From: Clostridium lundense DSM 17049
Lineage (GTDB): Bacteria; Bacillota; Clostridia; Clostridiales; Clostridiaceae
DNA length: 64,000 bases
Direction of reading: 5' to 3'
Assembly (NCBI RefSeq): GCF_000619945.1
Contig: NZ_JHVC01000012.1
Coordinates: 1 to 64,000 of the forward strand
Shown here: piece after piece, positions 26,030 to 35,581 of the stretch
How the letters are laid out: every line of letters begins with the position of its first letter
How positions within the stretch are numbered: the first letter of the stretch is position 1
Program-made: the position numbers and the translations under genes
The notes under the pieces: generated by a model
Told to the model about the DNA's origin: nothing
Databases searched by the model: none
What the model saw: only the letters and a program-made list of their open reading frames with translations

Positions 26030-26581
26030 TTATTGTTCCATTTGCTTTCCTAAGAAGGATGATGCAGTTTCAGCTAATTTTATCTCTACATCACCGAATT
26101 TCTTCCCTTCTTCCTTAGATACTATAATAACAGCTCCAATTGCATCTCCTTCTGCTATTATTGGTGATATAACTTCTGCTTTATACTTTCCTTCTACTTC
26201 TTCATCGTCATAAAGTGGAATGAATTCTGAAGCATCAGCAAAATATACTGTTCTTCTATCTTCTATTATTTTTTCCAATTCTGGGCTTATTTTTTTGTCT
26301 ACATATTCCTTCTTTTGTGCTCCGCTAATAGAAATTATACTATCTTTATCGCATATAAGCACTATGTTCCCAATTGTCTGCTGCAAAGATTCGGAATAAC
26401 CTTTTGAAAACTCACTTAATTCTCCTATTGGTGAATACTTCTTTAGTATTACTCCACCTTCTCTGTCAGTAAATATTTCCAAAGGATCTCCTTCTCTTAT
26501 CCTTAAAGTTCTTCTTATTTCTTTTGGGATAACTACTCTTCCCAAGTCGTCTATACGTCTAACAATTCCTGTTGCTTTCAT
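26030..26581 (-). CDS. spoVT: Stage V sporulation protein T (SpoVT), AbrB-like regulator
   Basis: Forespore transcription factor that modulates SigG-dependent genes. The 183-residue protein has an N-terminal SpoVT/AbrB swapped-hairpin DNA-binding domain (residues 1-50, MKATGIVRRIDDLGRVVIPKEIRRTLRI). A GAF-like domain follows (about 55-180, ending KLAETASSFLGKQMEQ), as in B. subtilis SpoVT. Strong ribosome site GGGAGG. Located between prsA and the yabM-like gene. Confidence 0.97.
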   Translation of the reverse strand: MKATGIVRRIDDLGRVVIPKEIRRTLRIREGDPLEIFTDREGGVILKKYSPIGELSEFSKGYSESLQQTIGNIVLICDKDSIISISGAQKKEYVDKKISPELEKIIEDRRTVYFADASEFIPLYDDEEVEGKYKAEVISPIIAEGDAIGAVIIVSKEEGKKFGDVEIKLAETASSFLGKQMEQ

Positions 26582-26672
26582 AAAGCTTTCCTCCCTTAAA
26601 TAAATATTTGTTTAATACAACTTGTATTAATATTATCTTTCTATTTATGAAATTTTATACACATTTGTAATT

Positions 26673-26711
26673 TAAAAAAATCCCGAAATTTAAAATTTCG
26701 GGATTTTTTAT
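26673..26711 (-). terminator. Terminator of prsA
   Basis: A strong hairpin AAATCCCGAAATTT/AAATTTCGGGATTT with T6 on the minus strand immediately after the prsA stop. Confidence 0.93.
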
Positions 26712-27722
26712 CTATATAAGATTCTTTTCATATTTTTTAGTTTCTATTTTAGCTTCCTTTTTCCACTGCTCTATCTTATCATTAAATACCTTTTGCTGTT
26801 CTTGTGGTAATAAATCCTTTTTAATCTGTTCTTTTACAGAATCAAAGCTTTTAATTTTAAAAGGTTCTTTATCTATAACTTTTATAATGTGATAACCATA
26901 ATCACTTTTAACTGGTTCAGATACTTCACCTTTATTTAATTTTACTACAGCATCAACAAATGGCTTAACAAATTGTCCGTATTCAACTGCTCCTAGATCT
27001 CCACCTTTATCCTTTGAACCTGGATCAGTAGAAACTTCCTTTGCAACCTTAGCAAAATCTTCACCTTTATTCAATCTTTCTTTTACTTTCTTTGCTTCAT
27101 CTTCAGTTTTAACTAATATATGATAAGCATGGAATTTACTTGGTTTTTCTAAATATGTGTAAATACTACTGTCATATTGTTTCTTAGCTGCTGTATCATC
27201 TATTTTTACACTTTTTACTAATTCATCTCTTACTTTTGTTATTATAAGCTGAGTCTTATAATAATTTTTCAAGTTTTCTTCTGACACTCCTGATTTTTTT
27301 AACTCTTCTTGATACTTATTTTTGTCATTATTAAAATTAGTTTTTATTACATTATTTATAGCCTTCTCTACTTCTTCATTAACTTTTTTATCGTCCACTA
27401 ACTTCTTATTTTTAGCTTGTTGTAATACTAGGTTTTCTGTTACCATTTGATCAAGTACTTGCTTTTTAATTTGTAAAAGTTGTTCCTTTGCTTCTGGGTT
27501 ACTAGCATAATTTTCTCCATACTGTTGTTTCATTTGTTGTAATTGTCCAACTAACATAGGATAGGAATCCAATTCCCCTCTAGTTATTTTTTCATTGTTA
27601 ACTTGTGCAACTGTACTTTTATTTATTGCCTCCGGTGTTTTTTCTATCATAGTACATCCTACTGTTGAGATTGCAAACATACCTATAATAGATGTAATAA
27701 TTAATTTTCTTATGTTCTTCAC
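26712..27722 (-). CDS. prsA: PrsA/SurA-type peptidyl-prolyl isomerase lipoprotein
   Basis: Extracytoplasmic foldase tethered to the membrane. The 336-residue precursor has a lipoprotein signal (MKNIRKLIITSIIGMFAIST) with Cys23 in the lipobox STVGC. A SurA-like N-terminal chaperone region follows, then a parvulin rotamase domain (about 195-295: FHAYHILVKTEDEAKKV, GGDLGAVEYGQFV, SDYGYHIIKV). It is found between mfd and spoVT. Such foldases help secreted proteins mature; htrA and a two-component pair nearby suggest an envelope-quality theme (inference). Confidence 0.94.
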   Translation of the reverse strand: MKNIRKLIITSIIGMFAISTVGCTMIEKTPEAINKSTVAQVNNEKITRGELDSYPMLVGQLQQMKQQYGENYASNPEAKEQLLQIKKQVLDQMVTENLVLQQAKNKKLVDDKKVNEEVEKAINNVIKTNFNNDKNKYQEELKKSGVSEENLKNYYKTQLIITKVRDELVKSVKIDDTAAKKQYDSSIYTYLEKPSKFHAYHILVKTEDEAKKVKERLNKGEDFAKVAKEVSTDPGSKDKGGDLGAVEYGQFVKPFVDAVVKLNKGEVSEPVKSDYGYHIIKVIDKEPFKIKSFDSVKEQIKKDLLPQEQQKVFNDKIEQWKKEAKIETKKYEKNLI

Positions 27723-27820
27723 TATTATTCCCCCACTCTATATTTATTCTTAATAATTATAATAATGTTTTCAATTTATTGCAAATCTTCTAGAATCATA
27801 TTAATATAAATTTAATATGT

Positions 27821-30800
27821 CTACCCCTTGCAAATACTTTCTATAAATAGAATAAATTCCTTTAGTTTATTTAATAGTTCTTCCTTTTTAATATTATTTA
27901 AGTTATATGCTAATATTGGTTTACTTCCAAATCTAAAAGCTATAATTCTATTATACTTACTTTTTACTCCATTTCTTATAGCTTCATTTAAAGCATCAAT
28001 ATTTTCAAATTGAACTAAGACCTCACTACCCTTTTCCTTTATATCTTCTATGCTTAATTTTTTGGCTATACTTCTTATATATGCAATATCCATGAGATTC
28101 TGCACAGAAGGTGGAATATCAGAAAATCTATCCTCCAACTCTTCCTGAACATCAATAAAGTCCTCATATGAATTTATAGCTGCAATTTTTTTGTATATTG
28201 CTATCTTTTGAGTTTCATCCTTTATGTAATTCTCAGGAATAAATGCATCCACCTTTAATTCTACTGTTGTTTCTATAGGTTCTTTATCTATTTCACCTTT
28301 AAATTTACTTATAGTATCCTCTAACATCCTACAATATAAATCATATCCTACAGAAGCCATATGTCCATGTTGGGATGATCCCATCATATTTCCAGCTCCC
28401 CTTATTTCTAGATCCTTTAATGCTATTTTAAATCCTGCACCCAATTCAGTGAATTCCTTTATAGCTTTTAATCTTTTCTCTGCTACCTCTGTTAAAATTT
28501 TATCCTTTTTATAAGTTAAATAACAATAAGCTAGTCTATTGCTTCGGCCTACCCTACCTCTTAACTGATATAATTGTGATAGCCCCATCTTATCTGCATC
28601 ATAAATTATCATTGTATTTACATTTTGTATATCCATTCCCGTTTCTATTATGGTAGTAGCTATTAAAATATCATACTCATTCTTCATAAAATCCATTATA
28701 ACCGTTTCTAATTCTCTTTCTTGCATTTGTCCATGTGCTATTCCAACTCTAGCCTCTGGAACAAGATTAGCTATATATGCAGCTATATCTTTTATATTTT
28801 CTACTCTATTATATACAAAGTAAACCTGGCCACCTCTATTTATTTCTCTTAATATAGCATCCCTTATTAATTGATCATTATATTCTACTACATAAGTTTG
28901 AATCGGATGTCTTTCTTCTGGTGGTGTTTCGATGACACTTATATCTCTAACTCCCACCAAGGACATATGAAGGGTTCTAGGTATAGGTGTAGCACTTAAA
29001 GTAAGAACATCTATATTTTTCTTTAAAGACTTTATTTTTTCTTTATGCTTTACTCCAAATCTTTGCTCTTCATCAACAATAAGTAATCCTAAATCTTTGT
29101 ACTGTATGTCCTTTTGCAGTATCCTATGAGTTCCTATTACAACATCTACATTTCCCTCTTTAATTGCTTTTATAGTTTCTTTTTGTTGCGCAGGAGTTCT
29201 AAACCTACTTATCATTTCCACCCTAACAGGAAAATCTGAAAATCTTTGTACTAGATTATTGTAATGTTGTTGCGCTAAAATAGTAGTTGGTACTAAAAAA
29301 GCAACTTGTTTTCCATCCATAACAGCTTTAAACGCAGCTCTTACTGCCACTTCTGTTTTTCCATAGCCAACATCACCGCAAAGCAACCTGTCCATGGCTT
29401 TATCAGATTCCATATCATTCTTTATATCATTTATTGCTGTTATTTGATCTGCCGTTTCCTCATATGGAAATTCTTCTTCAAATTGTTTTTGCCACACAGT
29501 ATCTTTGTTAAACTTATATCCTTTTAAAGTAGATCTAACTGCATAAAGCTTTACCAAATCCTCAGCTATTTCTTCTATGGACTTTCTTACTTTATTCTTA
29601 GCTTTTGTCCACTCTGCACTGCCTAGCTTATTTATTTTAGGTGCATTTCCTTCACTACCTATATATTTTTGCACCATATCTAATTGTTCTACAGGTACAT
29701 AAAGCTTATCATCACCATAATAACTTAGCTCTAAATAATCTTTTTTATGTTCGGCTATATCTAACTGTTTTATTCCTTTATATACTCCAATACCATGATT
29801 TACATGAACTACATAATCACCAGGCTTTAACTCTGTAAAACTTTTAATCTTACTTAATCCCTTTTTAGCTGCTTTTTTAGTTGATTTCTTTTTAGCTTCC
29901 CCAAAAACTTCTTTATCTGATATTATGCATATTTTTAATTCTGGATATTCATAACCTTTTATCTGACTCCCAAAGGTAATTATTACCTCACCTGGTAAAA
30001 TATCTTCTATTACATCCTTGTATACACTTTCAATATCATTATCCCTTAATGTATTTACGAGCCTTTCCCCTCTAGGCCTTGTACCAGAAAGTATTACAGT
30101 TTTATACCCTAAAGCCTTCTTCCCTCTTATATCTTCCATTAGCAATTCCATCTGACCATGATAGTTATGTAAAGTTATCTCTTGAAAATTGACTATAGAC
30201 TGCGGTTTTAATATTTTTACTGTTTTAGGGATTGAACTTAATATTATTAACTTACCTTCTTCTAAACTATTTATTATTCTATTCTTAGGTATAAGTAATT
30301 CTGCTTGTTTAGGTAATATATCTCCCCTCTGAAGAAAACTTTTATAGTTATCTTCAAATTCAAAATATACACTATTTAACTTTCCTTCACATCTTTGCAC
30401 ATCATCCATGATTACAAACCATTCTTTAAAATAATCTAAAAGAGAAGACGGATTATCATAAAAATAAGGCAAGTAACTATCAATAGTTTCAAAATTCCAA
30501 CTTTCTCTCAAACCTTCCACATTTTTACTTATTATGGTTTGCAACTTGTCAGCTGCTTCCTTATTATTTACATTTTTTAAATTATCAAGAACTGTTTTTA
30601 AGTCCTTTTCTATATTATTATATGCCTTTTCTATATTTTCCTTATTAATTATAATTTCCTTAGCCGGAAATATTTCTAAAAATTCTGCTTTGTCGATACT
30701 TCTTTGAGACTCTGGATTAAAATTTCGTATAGAATCTATTTCATCTCCAAAAAGCTCTACTCTATATGGTTCTATAGATGTAGGAGGGTATATATCTAAA

Positions 30801-31339
30801 ATCCCCCCTCTTATAGAAAATTGTCCTTTACTATCTACTAAATCTACTCTCTCATATCCACAATGTATAAGTTTCTCTCCTAAATCTTTATAATCTAAAA
30901 TATCTCCTACTTGAAGTTTGAAGGAGTATTTCTCATATAAATCCATAGGTATGTATGCTGCTGCAATTGTCTCTATAGACGCTACTATTACCTTTTTCCC
31001 TGGCTGCAACATATTTTTTATTACTTTAAGTCTTTCCCATCGTAAATCTCCTGATATAGCATCAATATTATAAAAAACCACTTCTTTAGTTGGCAAATAA
31101 TAAACTTCTGCTATATACAAAGACAAATCTTCATATATATTTCTTGCTTCAACATCACTATATGTTAAAATCAATAAAGGCTTGTCTATTTCATCATACA
31201 CTCCCTTTATTACATAACTTCTAGAAGATTCAGATAGTCCAAATATACCTAAAGGATATTTGTCTTTTTTAATGCTACTTTTTATTATCTTAAATTCCGA
31301 ACTATTTACTAGTGGCTTTAAGATACCCCTTAATCTCAT
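27821..31339 (-). CDS. mfd: Transcription-repair coupling factor Mfd
   Basis: DNA translocase that removes stalled RNA polymerase and recruits UvrA to lesions. The 1172-residue length is normal. Order of domains: UvrB-like N-terminal region (RGGILDIYPP), the polymerase-interacting CarD-like domain (LKPGDYVVHVNHGIGVYKGI), RecG-like helicase with Walker A LLCGDVGYGKTE, the DEEQRFG box and TLSATPIPRTL, TRCF motif QLRGRVGRSNR, and the C-terminal TRCF domain. It starts 19 bases after pth ends; pth-mfd order is conserved with B. subtilis. Confidence 0.98.
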   Translation of the reverse strand: MRLRGILKPLVNSSEFKIIKSSIKKDKYPLGIFGLSESSRSYVIKGVYDEIDKPLLILTYSDVEARNIYEDLSLYIAEVYYLPTKEVVFYNIDAISGDLRWERLKVIKNMLQPGKKVIVASIETIAAAYIPMDLYEKYSFKLQVGDILDYKDLGEKLIHCGYERVDLVDSKGQFSIRGGILDIYPPTSIEPYRVELFGDEIDSIRNFNPESQRSIDKAEFLEIFPAKEIIINKENIEKAYNNIEKDLKTVLDNLKNVNNKEAADKLQTIISKNVEGLRESWNFETIDSYLPYFYDNPSSLLDYFKEWFVIMDDVQRCEGKLNSVYFEFEDNYKSFLQRGDILPKQAELLIPKNRIINSLEEGKLIILSSIPKTVKILKPQSIVNFQEITLHNYHGQMELLMEDIRGKKALGYKTVILSGTRPRGERLVNTLRDNDIESVYKDVIEDILPGEVIITFGSQIKGYEYPELKICIISDKEVFGEAKKKSTKKAAKKGLSKIKSFTELKPGDYVVHVNHGIGVYKGIKQLDIAEHKKDYLELSYYGDDKLYVPVEQLDMVQKYIGSEGNAPKINKLGSAEWTKAKNKVRKSIEEIAEDLVKLYAVRSTLKGYKFNKDTVWQKQFEEEFPYEETADQITAINDIKNDMESDKAMDRLLCGDVGYGKTEVAVRAAFKAVMDGKQVAFLVPTTILAQQHYNNLVQRFSDFPVRVEMISRFRTPAQQKETIKAIKEGNVDVVIGTHRILQKDIQYKDLGLLIVDEEQRFGVKHKEKIKSLKKNIDVLTLSATPIPRTLHMSLVGVRDISVIETPPEERHPIQTYVVEYNDQLIRDAILREINRGGQVYFVYNRVENIKDIAAYIANLVPEARVGIAHGQMQERELETVIMDFMKNEYDILIATTIIETGMDIQNVNTMIIYDADKMGLSQLYQLRGRVGRSNRLAYCYLTYKKDKILTEVAEKRLKAIKEFTELGAGFKIALKDLEIRGAGNMMGSSQHGHMASVGYDLYCRMLEDTISKFKGEIDKEPIETTVELKVDAFIPENYIKDETQKIAIYKKIAAINSYEDFIDVQEELEDRFSDIPPSVQNLMDIAYIRSIAKKLSIEDIKEKGSEVLVQFENIDALNEAIRNGVKSKYNRIIAFRFGSKPILAYNLNNIKKEELLNKLKEFILFIESICKG

Positions 31340-31358
31340 TTATTTTCACCTCATTAAA

Positions 31359-31925
31359 CTACTCTGCTTTAAAACTATTAAATTTATTCATAGCAACTTC
31401 TGGACTTTGATCTATTATAGTACTTGTAGCTTCTGCTGCAGAATTAAGCACTTTTTCTATACTATCTCTATCCTCCTTAGAAAATTTGCCAAGCACATGA
31501 GACACCATATCTCTTTCTGCCTTGCCAACTCCTAATCTTAATCTTACAAATTCCTCTGTGCCAAGTTGATATATTATGCTCTTAATTCCATTGTGTCCCC
31601 CTGAACTGCCTTTTACTCTAATTCTTAATCGTCCTATTTCTAAATCCACATCATCATATATTACTATAACATTCTTACTATTAATTTTGTAAAAATTAAC
31701 TATTTCTCTTACACTTTCACCACTTAAATTCATGTAAGTTAAAGGTTTTAATAATATAACCTTTTGTCCGTCTATGTTTCCCTCGCCATACATTCCTTTA
31801 AATTTTACCCTATTTATATCAATATTATACTTATGGCTTATTACATCTACTGCATCAAAGCCTATATTATGACGTGTATGTTCATATTCTTTTCCTGGAT
31901 TACCTAGTCCAACTATTAGAAACAT
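31359..31925 (-). CDS. pth: Peptidyl-tRNA hydrolase
   Basis: Frees tRNA from prematurely released peptidyl-tRNA. The 188-residue protein has VGLGNPGKEYEHTRHNIGFD with catalytic His19 and Asn10, the PLTYMNLSGE loop, DDVDLEIGRLRIR with the catalytic Asp, and GHNGIKSI. It is directly upstream of mfd and probably shares its transcript. Confidence 0.98.
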   Translation of the reverse strand: MFLIVGLGNPGKEYEHTRHNIGFDAVDVISHKYNIDINRVKFKGMYGEGNIDGQKVILLKPLTYMNLSGESVREIVNFYKINSKNVIVIYDDVDLEIGRLRIRVKGSSGGHNGIKSIIYQLGTEEFVRLRLGVGKAERDMVSHVLGKFSKEDRDSIEKVLNSAAEATSTIIDQSPEVAMNKFNSFKAE

Positions 31926-31984
31926 TTTCTCTTTCCTCCACTAATAAAATAATGCAACAATTATATATTATACTATAAAGGCCA

Positions 31985-32018
31985 AATAATAAAGAGACTT
32001 TAAAGTCTCTTTATTATT
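31985..32018. terminator. Symmetrical terminator hairpin between htrA and pth
   Basis: AATAAAGAGACTT/AAGTCTCTTTATT, an almost perfect palindrome, lies after htrA on the minus strand. The T tail is only moderately rich. Confidence 0.7.
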
Positions 32019-32040
32019 ATACACTTTTATATAATTATAA

Positions 32041-33207
32041 TTACTTATCAGTTTCTTTCATTTCTGATAATACTATTTTAAAACTTTTTTCTGATCCATT
32101 TCTCCATACTTTACAAGAAACTGAATCTCCTATCTTATGTTTATCTAATACTTCTGCTAAATCTTCAAAACTATTTATCTTAGTTTTATCTACTTCAATT
32201 ATTATATCTGTTGGCTTTATTCCTGCACTAGCTGCACCAGATCCTAAAATAACTTCATTTACATAAAATCCTTTTATACTTCCATCTTTGGAGCTTACAG
32301 ACTGTCCTTTTACACCTAAACCAGGTCTTTTTACTTTACCATAATTCATGATAGAATCTATAATTCCTTTTGCTTCATTTATAGAAATAGCAAATCCCAT
32401 TCCTTCTGCTTTAGCTTCTGGTCCTATTTTAAGACTATTGATTCCTATTACTTCACCATTCTCATTACATAGAGCTCCTCCACTATTACCTGGATTTATA
32501 GCTGCATCTGTTTGCAAAACCTTATATATAGCTCCATCATATTGCATTGTTCTATTTAAAGCACTTATTATTCCAGAAGTTACTGTTCCAGCAAATTCCT
32601 CTCCAAGAGGATTCCCTATGGCTACAGCTAAGTCTCCAACTCTTACTTTAGAAGAATCTCCAAATTTTGCAGTTGGTAAATTATTAGCGTTTATTTTAAT
32701 AACTGCCAAATCTGATCTTTTATCTGCACCTACAAGCTTTGCCTGAAACACATTTCCACTAGCTAATTTAACAGATACATTTGTTGCTCCTTCTATAACA
32801 TGATAATTTGTTACTATATATCCATTGGCATCAAATATTATTCCTGAACCACTTCCTTGCTCAACAGTTCCCCAAAAACTTTCCCCTTTATTGTTTATAC
32901 CTACTACAGCGGGACCTACTGTTTCGGAGACTTTATTAATGGCATTTTTGGGAGACTCTGTAGTAGGTGTATTATTTTGTGTTAAATTTGCATTTTGATA
33001 ATAATTTGTTTTTGGAGTATTATATTTTTTTACTACATAAGCTCCTGACAATCCCCCAGTGATAGCTGATACAAGTATAAGTGCTATAGCTTTTAAAAAA
33101 TTTCTACTACCTCCACCCCTATTTTTCCTAAACTTTATATTTCCATCCTCAGGGGTTATACTCTCCCATTTTACATCTTTTACTTCATTAAATTTGAATT
33201 CATCCAT
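32041..33207 (-). CDS. htrA: HtrA/DegP-type serine protease with PDZ domain
   Basis: Membrane-anchored quality-control protease facing outward. The 388-residue protein has a cytoplasmic N-terminus, one transmembrane helix (about 38-59), a Ser/Thr-rich linker and a trypsin-like domain with His136 (TNYHVIEG), Asp166 (SDLAVI) and Ser242 in GNSGGAL. One PDZ domain (about 290-380) completes it. It lies 90 bases downstream of a histidine kinase and response regulator, recalling the B. subtilis CssRS-HtrA secretion-stress pairing (inference). Confidence 0.95.
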   Translation of the reverse strand: MDEFKFNEVKDVKWESITPEDGNIKFRKNRGGGSRNFLKAIALILVSAITGGLSGAYVVKKYNTPKTNYYQNANLTQNNTPTTESPKNAINKVSETVGPAVVGINNKGESFWGTVEQGSGSGIIFDANGYIVTNYHVIEGATNVSVKLASGNVFQAKLVGADKRSDLAVIKINANNLPTAKFGDSSKVRVGDLAVAIGNPLGEEFAGTVTSGIISALNRTMQYDGAIYKVLQTDAAINPGNSGGALCNENGEVIGINSLKIGPEAKAEGMGFAISINEAKGIIDSIMNYGKVKRPGLGVKGQSVSSKDGSIKGFYVNEVILGSGAASAGIKPTDIIIEVDKTKINSFEDLAEVLDKHKIGDSVSCKVWRNGSEKSFKIVLSEMKETDK

Positions 33208-33297
33208 ATTTCAGCACCTCCTGAACTTATTATAAAAATTATATAATACTAATTTTATATAGTTGTGAACAAAATGTAATTATTCCATTACTATTTT

Positions 33298-34704
33298 TTA
33301 TATTTTTTTTAAAGTAAACGTAAACATAACTCCTTCTTGCTTATTTTCTACCCATACGTCCTCTCCTAATTGTGTTAAAATGCTTCTTACGATAGAAAGC
33401 CCAAGCCCTGTACTTACTTTGGATGATCTTGACTTATCTGCTTTATAGAATCTAGACCAAATGTGTTTTATATCTTCATCGCTTATTAACGCTCCACTAT
33501 TATATATTGATGCATATACTTTGTTTCCCCTTATCTTGGTTTTTATTTTCACATTTCCCTCTTCATTAGCATACTTTATAGAATTATCAATTAGATTTGT
33601 AACTACCTGTATTAACCTATCCTTATCACCTACTACATATAAATCATCTTCCTGTAAACACACATCTACATTTAATTTTTTCTCTTTTATCTTTTGTTCA
33701 AATTTAATCACTGCAAGCCTTATGATTTCATTTATATTTACTTCTTCAATTCTAAGCTTCAATTGTCCCGCTTCAATAGCAGATAAATCTAAGAGGTCAT
33801 TAACTAATCTAGTTAATCTTTGAGTTTCATCATAAGCTAGGGATAAATAATACTTTTCCTTATCTTTTGGAATAACTCCATCTAATATTCCACCTACAAA
33901 TCCCTTTATTGAAGTTAATGGCGATCTAATTTCGTGTGATACATTTGATATAAATTGCCTTCTATTATCCTCTATTGTCTCTAAAGATTCAGCCATTAAA
34001 TTAAAAGATTTTGCAAGCTCCCCTATTTCATCTTTTGATTGAATATAAACTCTTTTATCCACTTCTCCTTTTGAAATTTTATCCGCCACGTGATTAATTT
34101 TTCCTAATGGATTTATTATTATTTTTTGACATAAATAATAAATAACAAAAAAAGATAATATTATAGCCAATATAGCTGATATCCAGATAATGCTATAAAC
34201 CCTCTTTAATGGCTCACGTATTTCACTTAACGAAGTATGCATTATTATGGCACCTTTAAACATATCCTTAAAAAATATAGGTACTACAAAAGTATGAACC
34301 GGTGCGGCGAGTATATTTGCATATACTCCTCTTTTCTCAATATCCTTACCAAACCTAAGGTCCCCTAGTTCATCAGTTAAAACTTGTTTTCCTATTAAAT
34401 TCTTATATTTATTATTAGATACTGCATATACAATTCCATAATTATCAGCCAGCCAAATATTAGTTGACAGATAATTTCCTATACTAGTTAATGTTTCTGC
34501 AACTCTTTCATGAGACATATTACCATCTAAGTATTTTACAGCTACTACACTTATAAATTCTGATTCCTTTATTAGCTGAGTTTTTCTTTGCTCAAAATAA
34601 TATCCTTCAAACCAATAAGAAAGTACTGCAGCTGTGATTACAAAACTTATAGCAATAATAGCTGTAAATGTGGCTACCATTTTTGAGAATAAACCTTTCC
34701 TCAT
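33298..34704 (-). CDS. Sensor histidine kinase with HAMP domain
   Basis: The 468-residue kinase has TM1 (about 9-29), an extracytoplasmic sensor of about 140 residues, TM2 (about 170-190) and a HAMP region (KIIINPLGKINHVADKISKGEVDKR). HisKA carries phospho-acceptor His257 in NVSHEIRSPLTS. The HATPase_c domain has NLIDNSIKYA (N box) and STGLGLSIVRSI (G box). It follows the response regulator gene with a 3-base gap. The signal is unknown; the downstream htrA suggests envelope stress. Confidence 0.93.
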   Translation of the reverse strand: MRKGLFSKMVATFTAIIAISFVITAAVLSYWFEGYYFEQRKTQLIKESEFISVVAVKYLDGNMSHERVAETLTSIGNYLSTNIWLADNYGIVYAVSNNKYKNLIGKQVLTDELGDLRFGKDIEKRGVYANILAAPVHTFVVPIFFKDMFKGAIIMHTSLSEIREPLKRVYSIIWISAILAIILSFFVIYYLCQKIIINPLGKINHVADKISKGEVDKRVYIQSKDEIGELAKSFNLMAESLETIEDNRRQFISNVSHEIRSPLTSIKGFVGGILDGVIPKDKEKYYLSLAYDETQRLTRLVNDLLDLSAIEAGQLKLRIEEVNINEIIRLAVIKFEQKIKEKKLNVDVCLQEDDLYVVGDKDRLIQVVTNLIDNSIKYANEEGNVKIKTKIRGNKVYASIYNSGALISDEDIKHIWSRFYKADKSRSSKVSTGLGLSIVRSILTQLGEDVWVENKQEGVMFTFTLKKI

Positions 34705-34707
34705 TTT

Positions 34708-35394
34708 TTATTTCACCTCAAATTTATAACCGACACCCCAAACTGTTTCTATCTGCCAATTTGATCCCTTTTCCAACTTTTCTCTTAATCTTTTTATATG
34801 CACATCTACTGTTCTTGAATCGCCTGGATAATCATACCCCCAAACTTCACATAAAAGCTGTTCTCTAGTAAATACTCTATTCTTATTACTTGCTAAATAA
34901 TATAGTAATTCGAATTCTTTTGGAGGCATTTTTATTTCTTGGTCATTATAAATTACAATATAGGAATTTATATCTATAACTAAATCTTCAAATTTTAAAA
35001 TTTCTCTATTCTCATTATCAGTATTATATCTTCTAAGAACTGCCTTTACCCTTGCAAGTAATTCCTTAGGTTCAAAAGGTTTTACCATATAATCATCTGC
35101 TCCTAGCTCCAATCCTAAAACCTTATCAAAAGTTTCTCCTTTCGCTGTAAGCATTATAACTGGAGTTCCATAATCTTTTCTTATCCACTTAAGTACATCT
35201 ATGCCATCTATGTGAGGTAACATTATATCTAACAATACTAAATCTGGCTTATATTTTAAAAACTCTTCCTGTGCTTCTTTTCCATCATTACTAACTTTAG
35301 TTGCATATCCTGCACTTTCCAAATACATTTTTATTACTTCACATATATTCTCATCATCATCTACTATTAATATTTTACCTATTTTTCCTTCCAT
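34708..35394 (-). CDS. OmpR/PhoB-family response regulator
   Basis: The 228-residue protein has a receiver domain with phospho-acceptor Asp56 (LVLLDIMLP), acidic pocket DDD near 12-14, Thr in IMLTAKGE and Lys in DYMVKPFEP. A winged-helix DNA-binding domain (about 130-226, PKEFELLYYLASNKNRVFTREQLL, SRTVDVHIKRLREKLE) follows. It is the first gene of the regulator-kinase pair, likely also feeding htrA. Confidence 0.95.
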   Translation of the reverse strand: MEGKIGKILIVDDDENICEVIKMYLESAGYATKVSNDGKEAQEEFLKYKPDLVLLDIMLPHIDGIDVLKWIRKDYGTPVIMLTAKGETFDKVLGLELGADDYMVKPFEPKELLARVKAVLRRYNTDNENREILKFEDLVIDINSYIVIYNDQEIKMPPKEFELLYYLASNKNRVFTREQLLCEVWGYDYPGDSRTVDVHIKRLREKLEKGSNWQIETVWGVGYKFEVK

Positions 35395-35535
35395 TTTATA
35401 ACCCTCCCACTTAATTATATAATTTTATTTTAAATAACATTCACATTTAATTTATCACATATTATCATTACTTTAATAGTATATTCTCAAAATGTTACAA
35501 ATTATTTACTACTTAGATGAAATTTAATATTTTAT

Positions 35536-35578
35536 AATAAAAAAGCATAGAGGATTCTAATTCCTCCATGCTTTTTAT
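35536..35578 (-). terminator. Terminator of the glmU-prs operon
   Basis: AAAAAGCATGGAGGA and TCCTCTATGCTTTTT form a strong stem with T6 on the minus strand just after prs. Confidence 0.92.
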
Positions 35579-35581
35579 CTA

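Noticed and set aside
26582..26670. Possible SigG promoter of spoVT
   Set aside because: A GTATA and a distant AT-rich -10 can be picked out but neither matches the SigG consensus well enough.
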